Numbered from the stretch's first letter, positions 38,352-47,512 are shown. The stretch is DNA of 64,000 nt from Dyella monticola (GCF_003363155.1 NZ_QRBE01000013.1:62001-126000), one strand, 5' to 3'. Notes: a model not told the origin generated them from the sequence alone. Numbers and translations: made by a program.

Positions 38352-39500
38352 ATGAAACGTGCTGTTCTGCTCGGTTCCATCTACACGGTAGCGGCCATGC
38401 TGCCGCTCGCCGCAGCGGCCGGGCAGGCCACCCGCGCGTCGTTTGGACACACGGCAGATGGTCAGAATGTAGAGATCGTTACCTTGACCAATAGTCATGG
38501 CATGCGTGCGCGCGTCATGACATATGGCGCGGCGTTGCAATCGCTGCTGGTGCCCGATCGCAACGGCAAGCTCGCCGACGTGGTGATTGGTTACGACACG
38601 CTGCAGGGTTATCTGGATCGCCGGCAATATTTCGGCGCCACGGTGGGTCGCTACGCCAACCGTATCGCGCATGGGAAATTCACGCTGGATGGCAAGACCT
38701 ATAACCTCACCTTGAATGACGGCGCGAACTCCCTGCATGGCGGCGCCAAAGGTTTCGACATGCAGGCGTGGAAGATTCTCGATGTGAAAGCCGGCGCCAC
38801 ACCCAGTGTCACGATGGAGTACGTCAGCCCCGACGGCGACCAGGGTTATCCGGGTACGCTCACCGTCAAGGCAACTTATTCGCTGAGTGACGACAACCAG
38901 CTGAAAATCGGCTACTCAGCGACGACGGACAAGCCCACGATCGTCAATATTTCCAATCATACGTATTGGAATCTTGCCGGCGAAGGCTCCGGTTCGGTGA
39001 TGGATCAGGAGTTGATGATTCCCGGCGATGCCATCACGCCGGTGAGCGACGCCGCCGCCATTCCCACCGGATCATTCGCACCGGTCGCCGGCACGCCTTA
39101 CGATTTTCGCAAGGCCAAGCCGATCGGGCGGGACATCCGCGATGGTCGATCGCAGCAGTTGCTGTTCGGTCACGGCTACGACATGAACTGGGTGCTCAGT
39201 CGCAAGGAAGTCGAGCCGCGCGTGGTTGCGCGCGTAGAAGATCCGCAATCGGGTCGTGTGATGAAGCTCTGGTCCGGCAAGCCCGGGTTGCAGTTCTATT
39301 CCGGTAATTTCCTGGACGGCACGACGGTGGGCAAGGATCACCATATTTATCGGCAGGGTGATGCGTTCGTACTGGAGCCGCAATTGTTTCCCGATACACC
39401 CAATCATCCCGATTTCGGATCGGCACGCCTGGCCCCGGGTGAAACCTATCGGAACATCATCGTATATCGCTTCGGCATCGATGCTGCGGCGAATAAATAG
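38352..39500 (+). CDS. galM: Periplasmic aldose 1-epimerase (galactose mutarotase)
   Basis: A 382-aa mutarotase interconverting alpha and beta anomers of galactose or glucose. The ATG at 38352 follows AAGGGGA and begins a signal peptide (LLGSIYTVAAMLPLAAAAG), so unlike E. coli GalM it should act in the periplasm; longer in-frame readings upstream are not credible. Family motifs include GATVGRYANRIAHGKF, NHTYWNLAG with the catalytic His, GHGYDMNWVL and LEPQLFPDTPNHPDF with the catalytic Glu. It starts a plus-strand run of secreted and outer-membrane sugar genes. Confidence 0.92.
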   Translation: MKRAVLLGSIYTVAAMLPLAAAAGQATRASFGHTADGQNVEIVTLTNSHGMRARVMTYGAALQSLLVPDRNGKLADVVIGYDTLQGYLDRRQYFGATVGRYANRIAHGKFTLDGKTYNLTLNDGANSLHGGAKGFDMQAWKILDVKAGATPSVTMEYVSPDGDQGYPGTLTVKATYSLSDDNQLKIGYSATTDKPTIVNISNHTYWNLAGEGSGSVMDQELMIPGDAITPVSDAAAIPTGSFAPVAGTPYDFRKAKPIGRDIRDGRSQQLLFGHGYDMNWVLSRKEVEPRVVARVEDPQSGRVMKLWSGKPGLQFYSGNFLDGTTVGKDHHIYRQGDAFVLEPQLFPDTPNHPDFGSARLAPGETYRNIIVYRFGIDAAANK

Positions 39501-39531
39501 AACACGCTGATGCGCTCAGGGAGCGGTACTG

Positions 39532-39548
39532 CGACGGAGCGTCGTTTT
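39532..39548 (+). terminator. Possible weak terminator after galM
   Basis: A short hairpin CGACG-GAG-CGTCG (39532-39544) followed by TTTT, 31 bp past the galM stop. The stem is only 5 bp, so read-through into the glycoside hydrolase gene is plausible. Confidence 0.45.
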
Positions 39549-39610
39549 GCATCTGGAAAAGCCTTCTCCTGCAAACAAGTCCGTATCAAAGATCAAAGGT
39601 GGATGTAGCA

Positions 39611-40804
39611 ATGAAGCGAGTGTGGTGGGCAGGATGTCTTGCAATGGCGGTGATCGGTGTCTCGACATCGCATGCTGCAGATGCGCAGCGATGGAGCGCG
39701 GTTCAGGCGCAAGCCTGGTATGCAAAGCAGCCCTGGCCGGTGGGCAGCAACTACATTCCTTCCGATGCAATCAATCAGTTGGAAATGTGGCAGGCGTCAA
39801 GTTTCGATCCGGCGCGTATCGATCAGGAGCTCGGCTGGGCGCAAGGGCTCGGCATGACCACCATGCGCGTGTTTCTGCACAACTTGTTGTGGGATCAGGA
39901 TCGCGATGGTTTCAAGAAGCGCATCGATACCTTCCTGAGCATCGCCGCCAAGCATCATATCAAGCCGATTTTCGTGCTGTTCGATTCGTGCTGGGATCCC
40001 GATCCCGCACTGGGTCCGCAACATCCGCCGATTCCCGGCGTACACAACTCCGGGTGGGTGCAGGCACCGGGCACGAAGATACTCGACGACCCTTCACGCT
40101 ACCCGCAGCTGGAAGCCTATGTGAAGGATATCGTTGGCAGCTTTGCGCATGACGATCGCGTGCTTGCCTGGGATGTATGGAACGAACCGGACAACGATGG
40201 CGGTGGCAACTACGCGGCCGAAGAACCGAAGGACAAGTTCCAGCGCGTGGCGCACTTGCTGCCGGAAGTGTTTGCCTGGGCGCGCAGCCAACATCCGAGT
40301 CAGCCGCTGACCAGCGGCGTGTGGCATGACCCGGACTGGTCCAACTTGCACGCACTCAACGCGGTAGAACGGACGCAGCTCACCGAGTCGGACATCATCA
40401 CGTTCCACAACTACGATTTCCCTGAGGCGTTCCTCAAGCGCGTGCAGCAATTGCGCGGGTACGGGCGCCCGGTGATTTGCACCGAATACATGGCGCGCAG
40501 TGCGGGTTCGACGATCGACGGGGTGCTTCCGCTGGGCAAGAAGCTCGATGTGGGCATGGTCAATTGGGGTTTTGTGTCGGGCAAGACGCAGACGATTTTC
40601 CCGTGGGATTCGTGGCAACGTCCGTACACGCTGCAACCGCCGGTGATCTGGTTCCATGATCTGCTCCGGCAGGACGGAACGCCTTATCGCCAGCGCGAAG
40701 CGGACATTTTCAAAGCGCTGACCAGTGCACCGCGTGGCGTGGTGCCGGCGAGTGCACTGCTGCCGTTAACGGACGACACCCATGCCATGAACACGGTGCA
40801 CTGA
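39611..40804 (+). CDS. Secreted GH5-like (clan A) glycoside hydrolase
   Basis: A 397-aa exported TIM-barrel glycosidase. The ATG at 39611 follows AAAGGTGGA, and the signal peptide ends at SHAADA. The start of the barrel (WPVGSNYIPSDAINQL), GMTTMRVFLHNLLWDQD and PIFVLFDSCWDP resemble cellulase-family hydrolases. The acid/base Glu lies in AWDVWNEPD and the nucleophile Glu in VICTEYMARS, the beta-4 and beta-7 positions of clan GH-A. The GH family number and substrate cannot be fixed from sequence alone. The setting suggests a galactose-containing plant or microbial glycan. Confidence 0.83.
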   Translation: MKRVWWAGCLAMAVIGVSTSHAADAQRWSAVQAQAWYAKQPWPVGSNYIPSDAINQLEMWQASSFDPARIDQELGWAQGLGMTTMRVFLHNLLWDQDRDGFKKRIDTFLSIAAKHHIKPIFVLFDSCWDPDPALGPQHPPIPGVHNSGWVQAPGTKILDDPSRYPQLEAYVKDIVGSFAHDDRVLAWDVWNEPDNDGGGNYAAEEPKDKFQRVAHLLPEVFAWARSQHPSQPLTSGVWHDPDWSNLHALNAVERTQLTESDIITFHNYDFPEAFLKRVQQLRGYGRPVICTEYMARSAGSTIDGVLPLGKKLDVGMVNWGFVSGKTQTIFPWDSWQRPYTLQPPVIWFHDLLRQDGTPYRQREADIFKALTSAPRGVVPASALLPLTDDTHAMNTVH

Positions 40805-40822
40805 CGGTTCACTGCGATAGAA

Positions 40823-40847
40823 GGCCGCAGGGTCGCGGCTTTTTTTC
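40823..40847 (+). terminator. Intrinsic terminator after the glycoside hydrolase gene
   Basis: A GCCGC-AGGGTC-GCGGC hairpin (40824-40839) followed by eight T, about 20 bp past the stop codon. Confidence 0.85.
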
Positions 40848-40869
40848 TGGCTGGATGCCGGTGATCATA

Positions 40870-40880
40870 TAGTAGTATTA
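40870..40880 (+). promoter_or_regulatory. Candidate FCD-type operator before the TonB receptor gene
   Basis: TAGTAGTATTA lies in an AT-rich patch (40866-40886) about 92 bp ahead of the receptor start. It has the same TNGTNNNATTA form as the site at 38285-38295. Local sequence could contain a -10 element, but I could not define the promoter. Confidence 0.3.
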
Positions 40881-40971
40881 ATATAGAAACCTGCTTAGAA
40901 AACCAACATTCACAGCACCGGTCGGCCGATTGCCAAAACGCGGGCAGTCTAAGCCGGGAAGGGGAGGAACC

Positions 40972-43785
40972 ATGAAGCGCAACACCATCACCTGCACCAT
41001 GACGTTGCTTGCCGTAGCCATCGCATCGTCGTTGGTCCCAGTGCATGCGGCGACGACGGCATCCCAGCCGTCCGACATCAGTCAGCCGGCCAATGGCACG
41101 AGCAATGCACAGACCAGCGACGCGCAGCCCAGCAATGCCACCACCAACAGCAAGGATAAGAAAAAGAAGCAGGAGGCCGATGCTTCCACACTTTCCACCG
41201 TGGTGGTGACGCCGCTGCATGCGAGCTTGGGTTCGGCGGCCGAGATGAAGCAGGATTCGGACAATATCGTCGACTCGATCGTATCCGAGGACATCGGCAA
41301 GATGCCGGACAACAGCGTTGCCGATGCCATGCAGCGCATTACCGGCGTGCAGATCGCGCAGGGTTTCCAAGGTGAGACCGATACCGTGGTGGTACGCGGC
41401 CTGCCGAACGTGGAAACGACCTTGAACGGTCGCGAGATCTTCAGCAGCACCGGTCGCTCCTTCGCGTTCCAGGATCTGCCCGCCACCGCGGTGAAGTCGG
41501 TGCAGGTCTACAAGACCAGCGATGCCAGCCAGCCTGATGGCGGCATCGCGGGCCTGGTCAACATGCAATTGTTCCGCCCGCTCGATTTCCAGGGTCCTGA
41601 GGTTGCCGGCACCATTACAGGTACCAACAGCGCGGAAGCGGCGCGCACCGACGGCAATGCCAGCTTGCTGCTGAGCGATCGCTGGCATACCGATGCCGGT
41701 GATTTTGGTGCTTTGCTCAATGCGAGCATCAACACCCAGCATTACGACTACAAGGCTGTGTGGGGCGATTTCCCGACCCTGCTGGAAACAACCAGCGGCA
41801 CGCCGATCCGCAGCTCCACTGGTAGCCTCATCGAAGTGCCCAACGGTTTCGGCGCGGACTACAACATCGGTTACCGCCGCCGGCCGGAAGTGAACTACGC
41901 CTTGCAATGGAAGCCGAACGAGCAGACCGAAATCTACGCCGAAGGCATGATGGATTACGACTACGACAGCTATAACCAGCCGTTCTTCTTCACCTATCCG
42001 AACGGCACGGCGACGCCGACGTCCTACACCGTCGGTAACAATTGCTACGCGGACGCGCTGCCGGGCGCCTACTACGGTCAGCGCGTGTGCGACGCCACCA
42101 GCGCAACCTGGAGCGGCAACAGCTACGCCGCCACTAGCACGCAGACGCATCAGGAGCATGGCCACGACATCCAGAGCTCGATCGGCGCGAAATGGCATAA
42201 CGATGCGTGGAGCCTCTCGACCGACCTGTCCGAGACCGCATCCTCATACACCGAAGATACGCTGATCGTCGATACGTTCCTGAAAGGCCCGATCACCACC
42301 GTGTGGAACGGCACCGCCGGTAACCAGCAGAACTGGTCGCTTGCCGGCAATCCGCAAAACAACGCGCAGAACTACTATCTCAACGGCCTGTACCAGACCT
42401 GGTTCGACGAACGCGGCAATGAACTGGCGTGGCGCGCCGATGGCGTATACACCTTCGAATCGGGCTTCTTCCAGAACCTGCAGTTCGGCGTGCGTACGGC
42501 GGATCGCACATCCAGCTATATCGGCAGCGTGCAGAACTCGATCGCACCGCCCGGCGGCACCGGTGAACTCAGCCTCAATCCGAACCCGGCCAACCAGGTA
42601 CTGGCGCGCTTCCCGGCCAATTATTTCTGCGCGATGCCTGGCAGTCCGGCATTGGCAGGCGGCTGGCTGACCGGCTGCTACAACTATCTGGTCGGCAATG
42701 CCAATGCGATTCGCGCGCTGTACGGTACCAACCAAGGCCTGGCGCCGGTCGATCCGGGTCGCTACTACAACATCGACGAGAAGACCTACGCCGCGTACCT
42801 GCAAAGCGCGTACTCCGCGACGCTGTTCGGCCTGCCGTTGGATGGCCTGATCGGTGCACGCGTGGAGCAGGTACATCGCGATCTGGATGCGTATTCGTTC
42901 AACACGGCGACCGGCATCTACACGCCGCTGCAATTGTCCACTCATGCACCGGTCTATTTGCCGAACGTCAGCGCGGTGCTGCATTTCACCGATACGCTGC
43001 AGGCGCGCTTCAATGCTGCCAAGACGGTGACCTATCCTGACTTCGGCGATCTGAATCCGTCGATCTCGCTCAACCCGGGTACGGTCAATCGCCTGGGCAA
43101 CGGCAGCAGCGGTAACGCGTACCTCAACCCGATCCGTTCCACGAATTACGACCTGTCGCTGGAGTGGTATTTCTCGCCGGGCAGTTATGCGAGCGCGGGC
43201 GCGTTCTATCGCAACATCAACGGTTACATCCAGAGCTACGTGACCAACGAAACGATCGGCGGCCAGCTGTATCAGATCAGCTCGCCGCAGAGCGCCGGCA
43301 GCGGTTATCTGCAGGGCGTGGAATTGGCTTATCAGCAATTCTTCGACTTCCTGCCGGGCATCTGGAACGGTCTGGGTACGCAGTTGAACTTCACCTACAT
43401 CGACGGTTCGACCAAGTCGCCCGAATACATCGGCGGCCCGATGGTTACCACGCCGCTGCAGAACGTGTCCAAGGACAACTACAACGCGGTGCTGATGTAC
43501 GAAAAGTACAACTGGTCGGTGCGTCTGGCGTATGACTTCCGCAGCCGATACATCGATGGCTTCAACGCGCAGAACGTAGCGAGCGTGAACGACGAGATCG
43601 TGCCGGCGAACCAGGTGGACCTGTCGATCGGCTACAACATCGGTACGCATAGCACCGTCGTGCTGCAAATGACCAATCTGCTTGGCGCAGACCTGCACGA
43701 ATATTGGGGCGACGGCACCACGCGTCCGCGCGATATTCGCTTCCAGGATCGCACCGTCAGCCTGGGTTTCCGTTTCAAGCTTTGA
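40972..43785 (+). CDS. TonB-dependent outer-membrane receptor (Xanthomonas/Caulobacter type)
   Basis: A 937-aa TonB-dependent transporter. The ATG at 40972 has GGGGAGGAA upstream; the signal peptide ends near VHAATT. A low-complexity Ser/Thr/Asn linker with a KDKKKK patch precedes STVVVTPLHA, the likely TonB-box region. The plug (about 100-210) has the family pattern ADAMQRITGVQI, DTVVVRGLPNVETTLNGREI and SVQVYKTSDASQPDGGIAG. The remaining ~700 residues form the 22-strand barrel, ending VSLGFRFKL. The substrate is probably an oligosaccharide released by the neighbouring secreted enzymes. Confidence 0.93.
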   Translation: MKRNTITCTMTLLAVAIASSLVPVHAATTASQPSDISQPANGTSNAQTSDAQPSNATTNSKDKKKKQEADASTLSTVVVTPLHASLGSAAEMKQDSDNIVDSIVSEDIGKMPDNSVADAMQRITGVQIAQGFQGETDTVVVRGLPNVETTLNGREIFSSTGRSFAFQDLPATAVKSVQVYKTSDASQPDGGIAGLVNMQLFRPLDFQGPEVAGTITGTNSAEAARTDGNASLLLSDRWHTDAGDFGALLNASINTQHYDYKAVWGDFPTLLETTSGTPIRSSTGSLIEVPNGFGADYNIGYRRRPEVNYALQWKPNEQTEIYAEGMMDYDYDSYNQPFFFTYPNGTATPTSYTVGNNCYADALPGAYYGQRVCDATSATWSGNSYAATSTQTHQEHGHDIQSSIGAKWHNDAWSLSTDLSETASSYTEDTLIVDTFLKGPITTVWNGTAGNQQNWSLAGNPQNNAQNYYLNGLYQTWFDERGNELAWRADGVYTFESGFFQNLQFGVRTADRTSSYIGSVQNSIAPPGGTGELSLNPNPANQVLARFPANYFCAMPGSPALAGGWLTGCYNYLVGNANAIRALYGTNQGLAPVDPGRYYNIDEKTYAAYLQSAYSATLFGLPLDGLIGARVEQVHRDLDAYSFNTATGIYTPLQLSTHAPVYLPNVSAVLHFTDTLQARFNAAKTVTYPDFGDLNPSISLNPGTVNRLGNGSSGNAYLNPIRSTNYDLSLEWYFSPGSYASAGAFYRNINGYIQSYVTNETIGGQLYQISSPQSAGSGYLQGVELAYQQFFDFLPGIWNGLGTQLNFTYIDGSTKSPEYIGGPMVTTPLQNVSKDNYNAVLMYEKYNWSVRLAYDFRSRYIDGFNAQNVASVNDEIVPANQVDLSIGYNIGTHSTVVLQMTNLLGADLHEYWGDGTTRPRDIRFQDRTVSLGFRFKL

Positions 43786-43794
43786 TTCCCCCTC

Positions 43795-43823
43795 GGAGCA
43801 TCGTTCGCGGTGCTCCTTTTTTT
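43795..43823 (+). terminator. Intrinsic terminator after the TonB receptor gene
   Basis: GGAGCA (43795-43800) pairs with TGCTCC (43811-43816), with further pairing possible inside the loop. A run of seven T follows. It starts about 10 bp past the stop. Confidence 0.85.
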
Positions 43824-43880
43824 ATTCCTGGCGGTTGCCACGTGCGACCGCTTCTTGATGGAAAGCAAGAGGACTCAATC

Positions 43881-45464
43881 ATGCGCAGACTGACACGCGA
43901 TCTGGCCCTGCATGCCAGTTGCCTGGTGCTTGCCATGGCAAGCGCGCAGGTCGCGCATGCACAGGACCGTGCGCCGGACGTGGCAAGCGGCCAGCTTTTG
44001 GCCAAGGGCACCGGTTACGCCTCCGTGGTGCGCTTGACGCAATCGGGCGATCCGCACGCCGATGGCCGTTTGCTGCTGGTTTTCGAACAGAACGGCATGG
44101 CGGGGATTCCGCTCTACGTCAGCAATGACCGTGGCAAAAGCTGGCACTTCATGCAGGACATTGCCGACCAGGAGCACGTTGGCCAGTCGCCATGGCAACT
44201 GCGCTGGCAACCGAACATCTCCGAAATGACGCGTGACAGCGGCGACCTCAAGCGCGGCACCTTGTTGCTGGCGGCCAACGCCACGCGCAACGACGAAAAA
44301 GGGCATGTGGTGGAGGAAGATCTTCAACTTTACGCATCCACCGATGAAGGGAAAACCTGGCACTACCGCGGTTCGATCGTGCGTGGTGGCGGCCATCCGG
44401 AAGACAAGGACAACCATGGCGTGTGGGAGCCGGACATCCATATCCTCGACGATGGCCGGATGATCGCCTACTACTCCAGCGAACAGCACAAGGATGAAGG
44501 TTTCAATCAACTTCTCGCGCACAAGCTTTCCAGCGATGGCGGCAAAACCTGGGGCAAGGAAGTGACGGATGTTGCGGTGCCCGGCGGCGTGGAGCGCCCC
44601 GGCATGGCGGTGGTGACGCGTCTGCCCGATAAGCGATACGTGATGAATTTCGAAGACATCGACGGTCCGCAGAACGGCAAGGTCCATCTGAAATTCAGCC
44701 CTGACGGTCTCCATTTCGGCGATCCCGCCGATCGCGGCACGCCGGTGGAGACCGAAGGCGGCGCATGGCCTGCGGCCTGTCCGGTGACGAGCTGGTTTCC
44801 TGTCGGTGGCGCGCAAGGCGTGATCGTCGTTTCCGCCGAACGCGCTGGCGGCAATGGCGATCCAGCCGGCCGTAGCCTGTATTGGAACAACGACGGCGGT
44901 CGCGGCCCGTGGTGGGAAGTACCCGCGCCCGTGCAAAAAATCACGGGCAACATTCATGCGGGTTGGACGCAGGCCTTGCTGATGCAGAAGGACGGCAGTT
45001 TTCTGCACGTCACGTCCTCGTCCTCGGCAAATCTGGACCAGGCGTGGAAGGCCACCTATAACGTGATGCTCTATGCGAATGCGCCCCTCAACTTCAATCG
45101 GTACGAAGCGGAAGATGCCGCGCGCACCAACGCAGTGGTGATCGACAATCCGCATGCATCGAACCGACGCATGGCGCGCATCGCCGCGGCGCCTTACGGC
45201 AAGCTGCAATTTGACATCCACCGCGATCAGGGTGGCGCGCACGTATTGCGCGTGCGTTATGAGGATATCGGGTTCGCGGCGACGCCACGTATCAGCGTAA
45301 ATGGCAATGTGATTGCCGTGGGCAGCGGCAAGCCTGACGGTGACAGTGGATGGAGCATGATGGATGTGCACGTCACGTTGAAAAACGGCGATAACACCAT
45401 CGTGCTCAGTGGTGCTGAGCATGCTTACGATGTGGATTACATCGAGTTTGACCCAGCGCATTGA
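43881..45464 (+). CDS. Secreted BNR/sialidase-like protein with C-terminal carbohydrate-binding-like domain
   Basis: A 527-aa exported protein. The ATG at 43881 has AGAGGA upstream and a signal peptide ending at AHA. The first ~390 residues are a sialidase-like propeller with Asp-box-like turns (SNDRGKSW, STDEGKTW, SSDGGKTW). It has the blocks NHGVWEPDIHILDDG and VERPGMAVVTRLPDKRY, shared with the protein at 29756-31318. The last ~130 residues (from NFNRYEAEDAARTNA to DVDYIEFDPAH) look like a CBM35/CBM6-type beta-sandwich. No canonical sialidase Arg triad could be confirmed, so a non-sialic-acid exo-glycosidase is equally possible. Confidence 0.82.
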   Translation: MRRLTRDLALHASCLVLAMASAQVAHAQDRAPDVASGQLLAKGTGYASVVRLTQSGDPHADGRLLLVFEQNGMAGIPLYVSNDRGKSWHFMQDIADQEHVGQSPWQLRWQPNISEMTRDSGDLKRGTLLLAANATRNDEKGHVVEEDLQLYASTDEGKTWHYRGSIVRGGGHPEDKDNHGVWEPDIHILDDGRMIAYYSSEQHKDEGFNQLLAHKLSSDGGKTWGKEVTDVAVPGGVERPGMAVVTRLPDKRYVMNFEDIDGPQNGKVHLKFSPDGLHFGDPADRGTPVETEGGAWPAACPVTSWFPVGGAQGVIVVSAERAGGNGDPAGRSLYWNNDGGRGPWWEVPAPVQKITGNIHAGWTQALLMQKDGSFLHVTSSSSANLDQAWKATYNVMLYANAPLNFNRYEAEDAARTNAVVIDNPHASNRRMARIAAAPYGKLQFDIHRDQGGAHVLRVRYEDIGFAATPRISVNGNVIAVGSGKPDGDSGWSMMDVHVTLKNGDNTIVLSGAEHAYDVDYIEFDPAH

Positions 45465-45480
45465 TGCGCATATGCAACGG

Positions 45481-45559
45481 CGTCATGCCCGCGAAAGCGG
45501 GCATCTATTTTCAATGTTGCATCGGAGCAAGATGGATGCCCGCTTTCGCGGGCATGACG
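45481..45559. repeat. Inverted pair of REP palindromes
   Basis: Two arms in opposite orientation, 45481-45505 and 45535-45559, are exact reverse complements over 25 nt and identical in core to the pair at 13410-13486. They lie between the convergent ends of the sialidase-like gene and the GntR gene, again in the typical place for a BIME-like element. Confidence 0.85.
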
Positions 45560-45596
45560 GCCATGGGGTGGCAATGGCCACGAGAGCGGACTCGAA

Positions 45597-46382
45597 TCAG
45601 GCTTTACGCCGCTTATTGCTCAAGTTCTCCCGCGTATCCGAAATCACCTTGAGCATCGCCTTTTGCGCGACCTCCGGTTCCTTGTCACGGATCGCGTGGA
45701 ACACCGCGCGGTGTTGCGGTAGCGAGTATTTGAAATTCACCGCCGTGAGCGCGGACATCGTGAAGTAGCTGCTGAGCGCCGTTTCAATCACCGAAAACAG
45801 CGAGATGAGCAATTCGTTGCCGGTGGCGGCAAGAATCGCTTCATGGAAATCGATGTCGGCGCTGGTCCAGGCTTCCGGATCGGGTGCGGCCTCCATCGCC
45901 TCCAGGGCCGTTTGCATGCGCTTGAGCTGCGTGACGGTACGGTGGCGCGCAGCGCTTGCCGCGGCGGCCGGCTCGATGATCTCGCGCATTTCCGAAAGTT
46001 TTTGCACGAAGTCCGCTGTGGGCATGGAATTGCAGCGCCATGCCAGTACATCGGCGTCGAGCTGGTTCCAGAAGCGCGCATCGCGCACGCGGGTGCCGAC
46101 TTTGGGGCGCGCTTCCACCAGACCCTTGGCGGAGAGCACTTTCATCGCCTCGCGCAAGGACGTGCGACTTACATCCATCTCCTCGGCCATGGTGGCTTCC
46201 GGCGGCAACACCTCGCCCTGCTTGATCGCACCGCTGACGATACGCTGACCGAGCATTTGCACCACGTGCCCATGCAGATTGCGCGCTGTCATGGGGCCGG
46301 CGCCGTTGCGGACACGTCGCGACAGCGTGGGACGCACGGGGCTCATGGCGCCGCCATCTCTGCCGCTTCGAAAAGATGCCAT
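45597..46382 (-). CDS. GntR/FadR-type (FCD) regulator, DgoR paralogue
   Basis: A 261-aa regulator with an N-terminal winged helix (LGQRIVSGAIKQGEVLP, MDVSRTSLREAMKVLSAKGLV) and a C-terminal FCD effector domain (ADIDFHEAILAAT, LPQHRAVFHAIRD). AAGGAG lies about 8 nt before the ATG at 46382, supporting this start; ATGs at 46346 and 46292 are alternatives. It is closely similar to the dgoR product along its length, with an extra ~30-residue Arg-rich N-terminus. It probably controls the adjoining sugar genes. The effector is unknown. Confidence 0.88.
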   Translation of the reverse strand: MASFRSGRDGGAMSPVRPTLSRRVRNGAGPMTARNLHGHVVQMLGQRIVSGAIKQGEVLPPEATMAEEMDVSRTSLREAMKVLSAKGLVEARPKVGTRVRDARFWNQLDADVLAWRCNSMPTADFVQKLSEMREIIEPAAAASAARHRTVTQLKRMQTALEAMEAAPDPEAWTSADIDFHEAILAATGNELLISLFSVIETALSSYFTMSALTAVNFKYSLPQHRAVFHAIRDKEPEVAQKAMLKVISDTRENLSNKRRKA

Positions 46383-46564
46383 TCAGCCGATCTCCTTAGC
46401 CACCATGTAAGCAAACCCTGGACAGGCAGACCCGATCATTCACATATCGCGGCGGCCCCGTCATTCTGGCGCGGGTTTCCAACGCACTGCGAGGAATGAT
46501 GCCACGTTTCAGCGAGGTGGCCACAGGCACAGTTGGGGAGCGTTACGCTGACGCGTGGCGTCGG

Positions 46565-47512
46565 TCACGGCGAAAGCGGGTATCGGGCGATTTCCTGAGG
46601 CACGCCGGGCTGTTTGCCATGGGCGCGAATTCGGCCAGGGCAGACACCGCTGACGCGCTTGAACAGTCGACGGAATGCCGCTTCACTGCTGTAGCCTAGC
46701 CGTTCGGCAATCGAGGCTACCGAAAGCTGCCGATCGTGCAGCCATTGCTCGGCCATGCTGACGCGCCATTGTGTAACGTATTGCATGGGCGGCACTTTCA
46801 TGAGTTGCGCAAAGCGTTCGGCAAAGGCAGAGCGCGACATGCATGCGAGCGCGGCCATGGCCTGCATCGTCCATGGATGGCCCGGGTTCTCATGCACGGC
46901 CTGCAGCACCTTGCAGATGCGCGCATCGGTCAGCGCACTGAACAGTCCGCGGCGGTCGGCATGCCGCTGGGCGTAATCGCACAACGCCAGCGTGAACAGC
47001 GCATCGGCCAGCTTGTTCATCAGCACCTGGCGGCCGGGCAGGCCCGCGCGCACCATCTGGCCCATCATTCCCGCCAGACGTGCAAAGAGCGGGTCCGCCT
47101 GCGCGGCGCGAACCACGAAACACGCAGGTAACGCATGCTTGAGCGGATGATAGGCGTGGCTGGAAAAATGCAGCTCGCCGCAAATCAGATCGGCAATGCC
47201 GGTGTCACTGGCTGGTGATGCGTTGAGGCGATGCGGGTCGCCATGCGGAAATACCACCAGATCGCCCATTTCGAGCTCCAGCGCCCCATCCAGCACCGCG
47301 CTTTGCACTTGGCATTGGCCCGCGCCGACCAGGTGAAATAAACCGCATGGGTGGTGCGGTTCGTCCATGAACCAGCCGCCGCAGTAGTGCAGCTCATCCA
47401 CTACCTCGACCTTGAGCATCGACTGGTTGAGCAACGACTCCAGCGCGGGCTCCACCCGCAGCGGGGCGGAGTCACCGGCGAGGGCGGAAGGGTGCTCGAT
47501 GTACATGGGCAA
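46565..47512 (-). CDS. AraC-family transcriptional regulator with cupin sensor domain
   Basis: A 315-aa regulator. Residues ~10-200 resemble the AraC cupin-type sensor (HPCGLFHLVGAGQCQV, ELEMGDLVVFPHGDPHRL). The C-terminal ~100 residues hold two helix-turn-helix motifs, with WTMQAMAALACMSRSAFAERF and the second-helix signature VASIAERLGYSSEAAFRRLFKR. The latter fits the AraC signature very well. It reads toward the GntR gene and is separated from it by 182 bp in which I see no other feature. Its targets are not evident; the hvf cluster lies directly upstream on the same strand. Confidence 0.9.
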   Translation of the reverse strand: MPMYIEHPSALAGDSAPLRVEPALESLLNQSMLKVEVVDELHYCGGWFMDEPHHPCGLFHLVGAGQCQVQSAVLDGALELEMGDLVVFPHGDPHRLNASPASDTGIADLICGELHFSSHAYHPLKHALPACFVVRAAQADPLFARLAGMMGQMVRAGLPGRQVLMNKLADALFTLALCDYAQRHADRRGLFSALTDARICKVLQAVHENPGHPWTMQAMAALACMSRSAFAERFAQLMKVPPMQYVTQWRVSMAEQWLHDRQLSVASIAERLGYSSEAAFRRLFKRVSGVCPGRIRAHGKQPGVPQEIARYPLSP

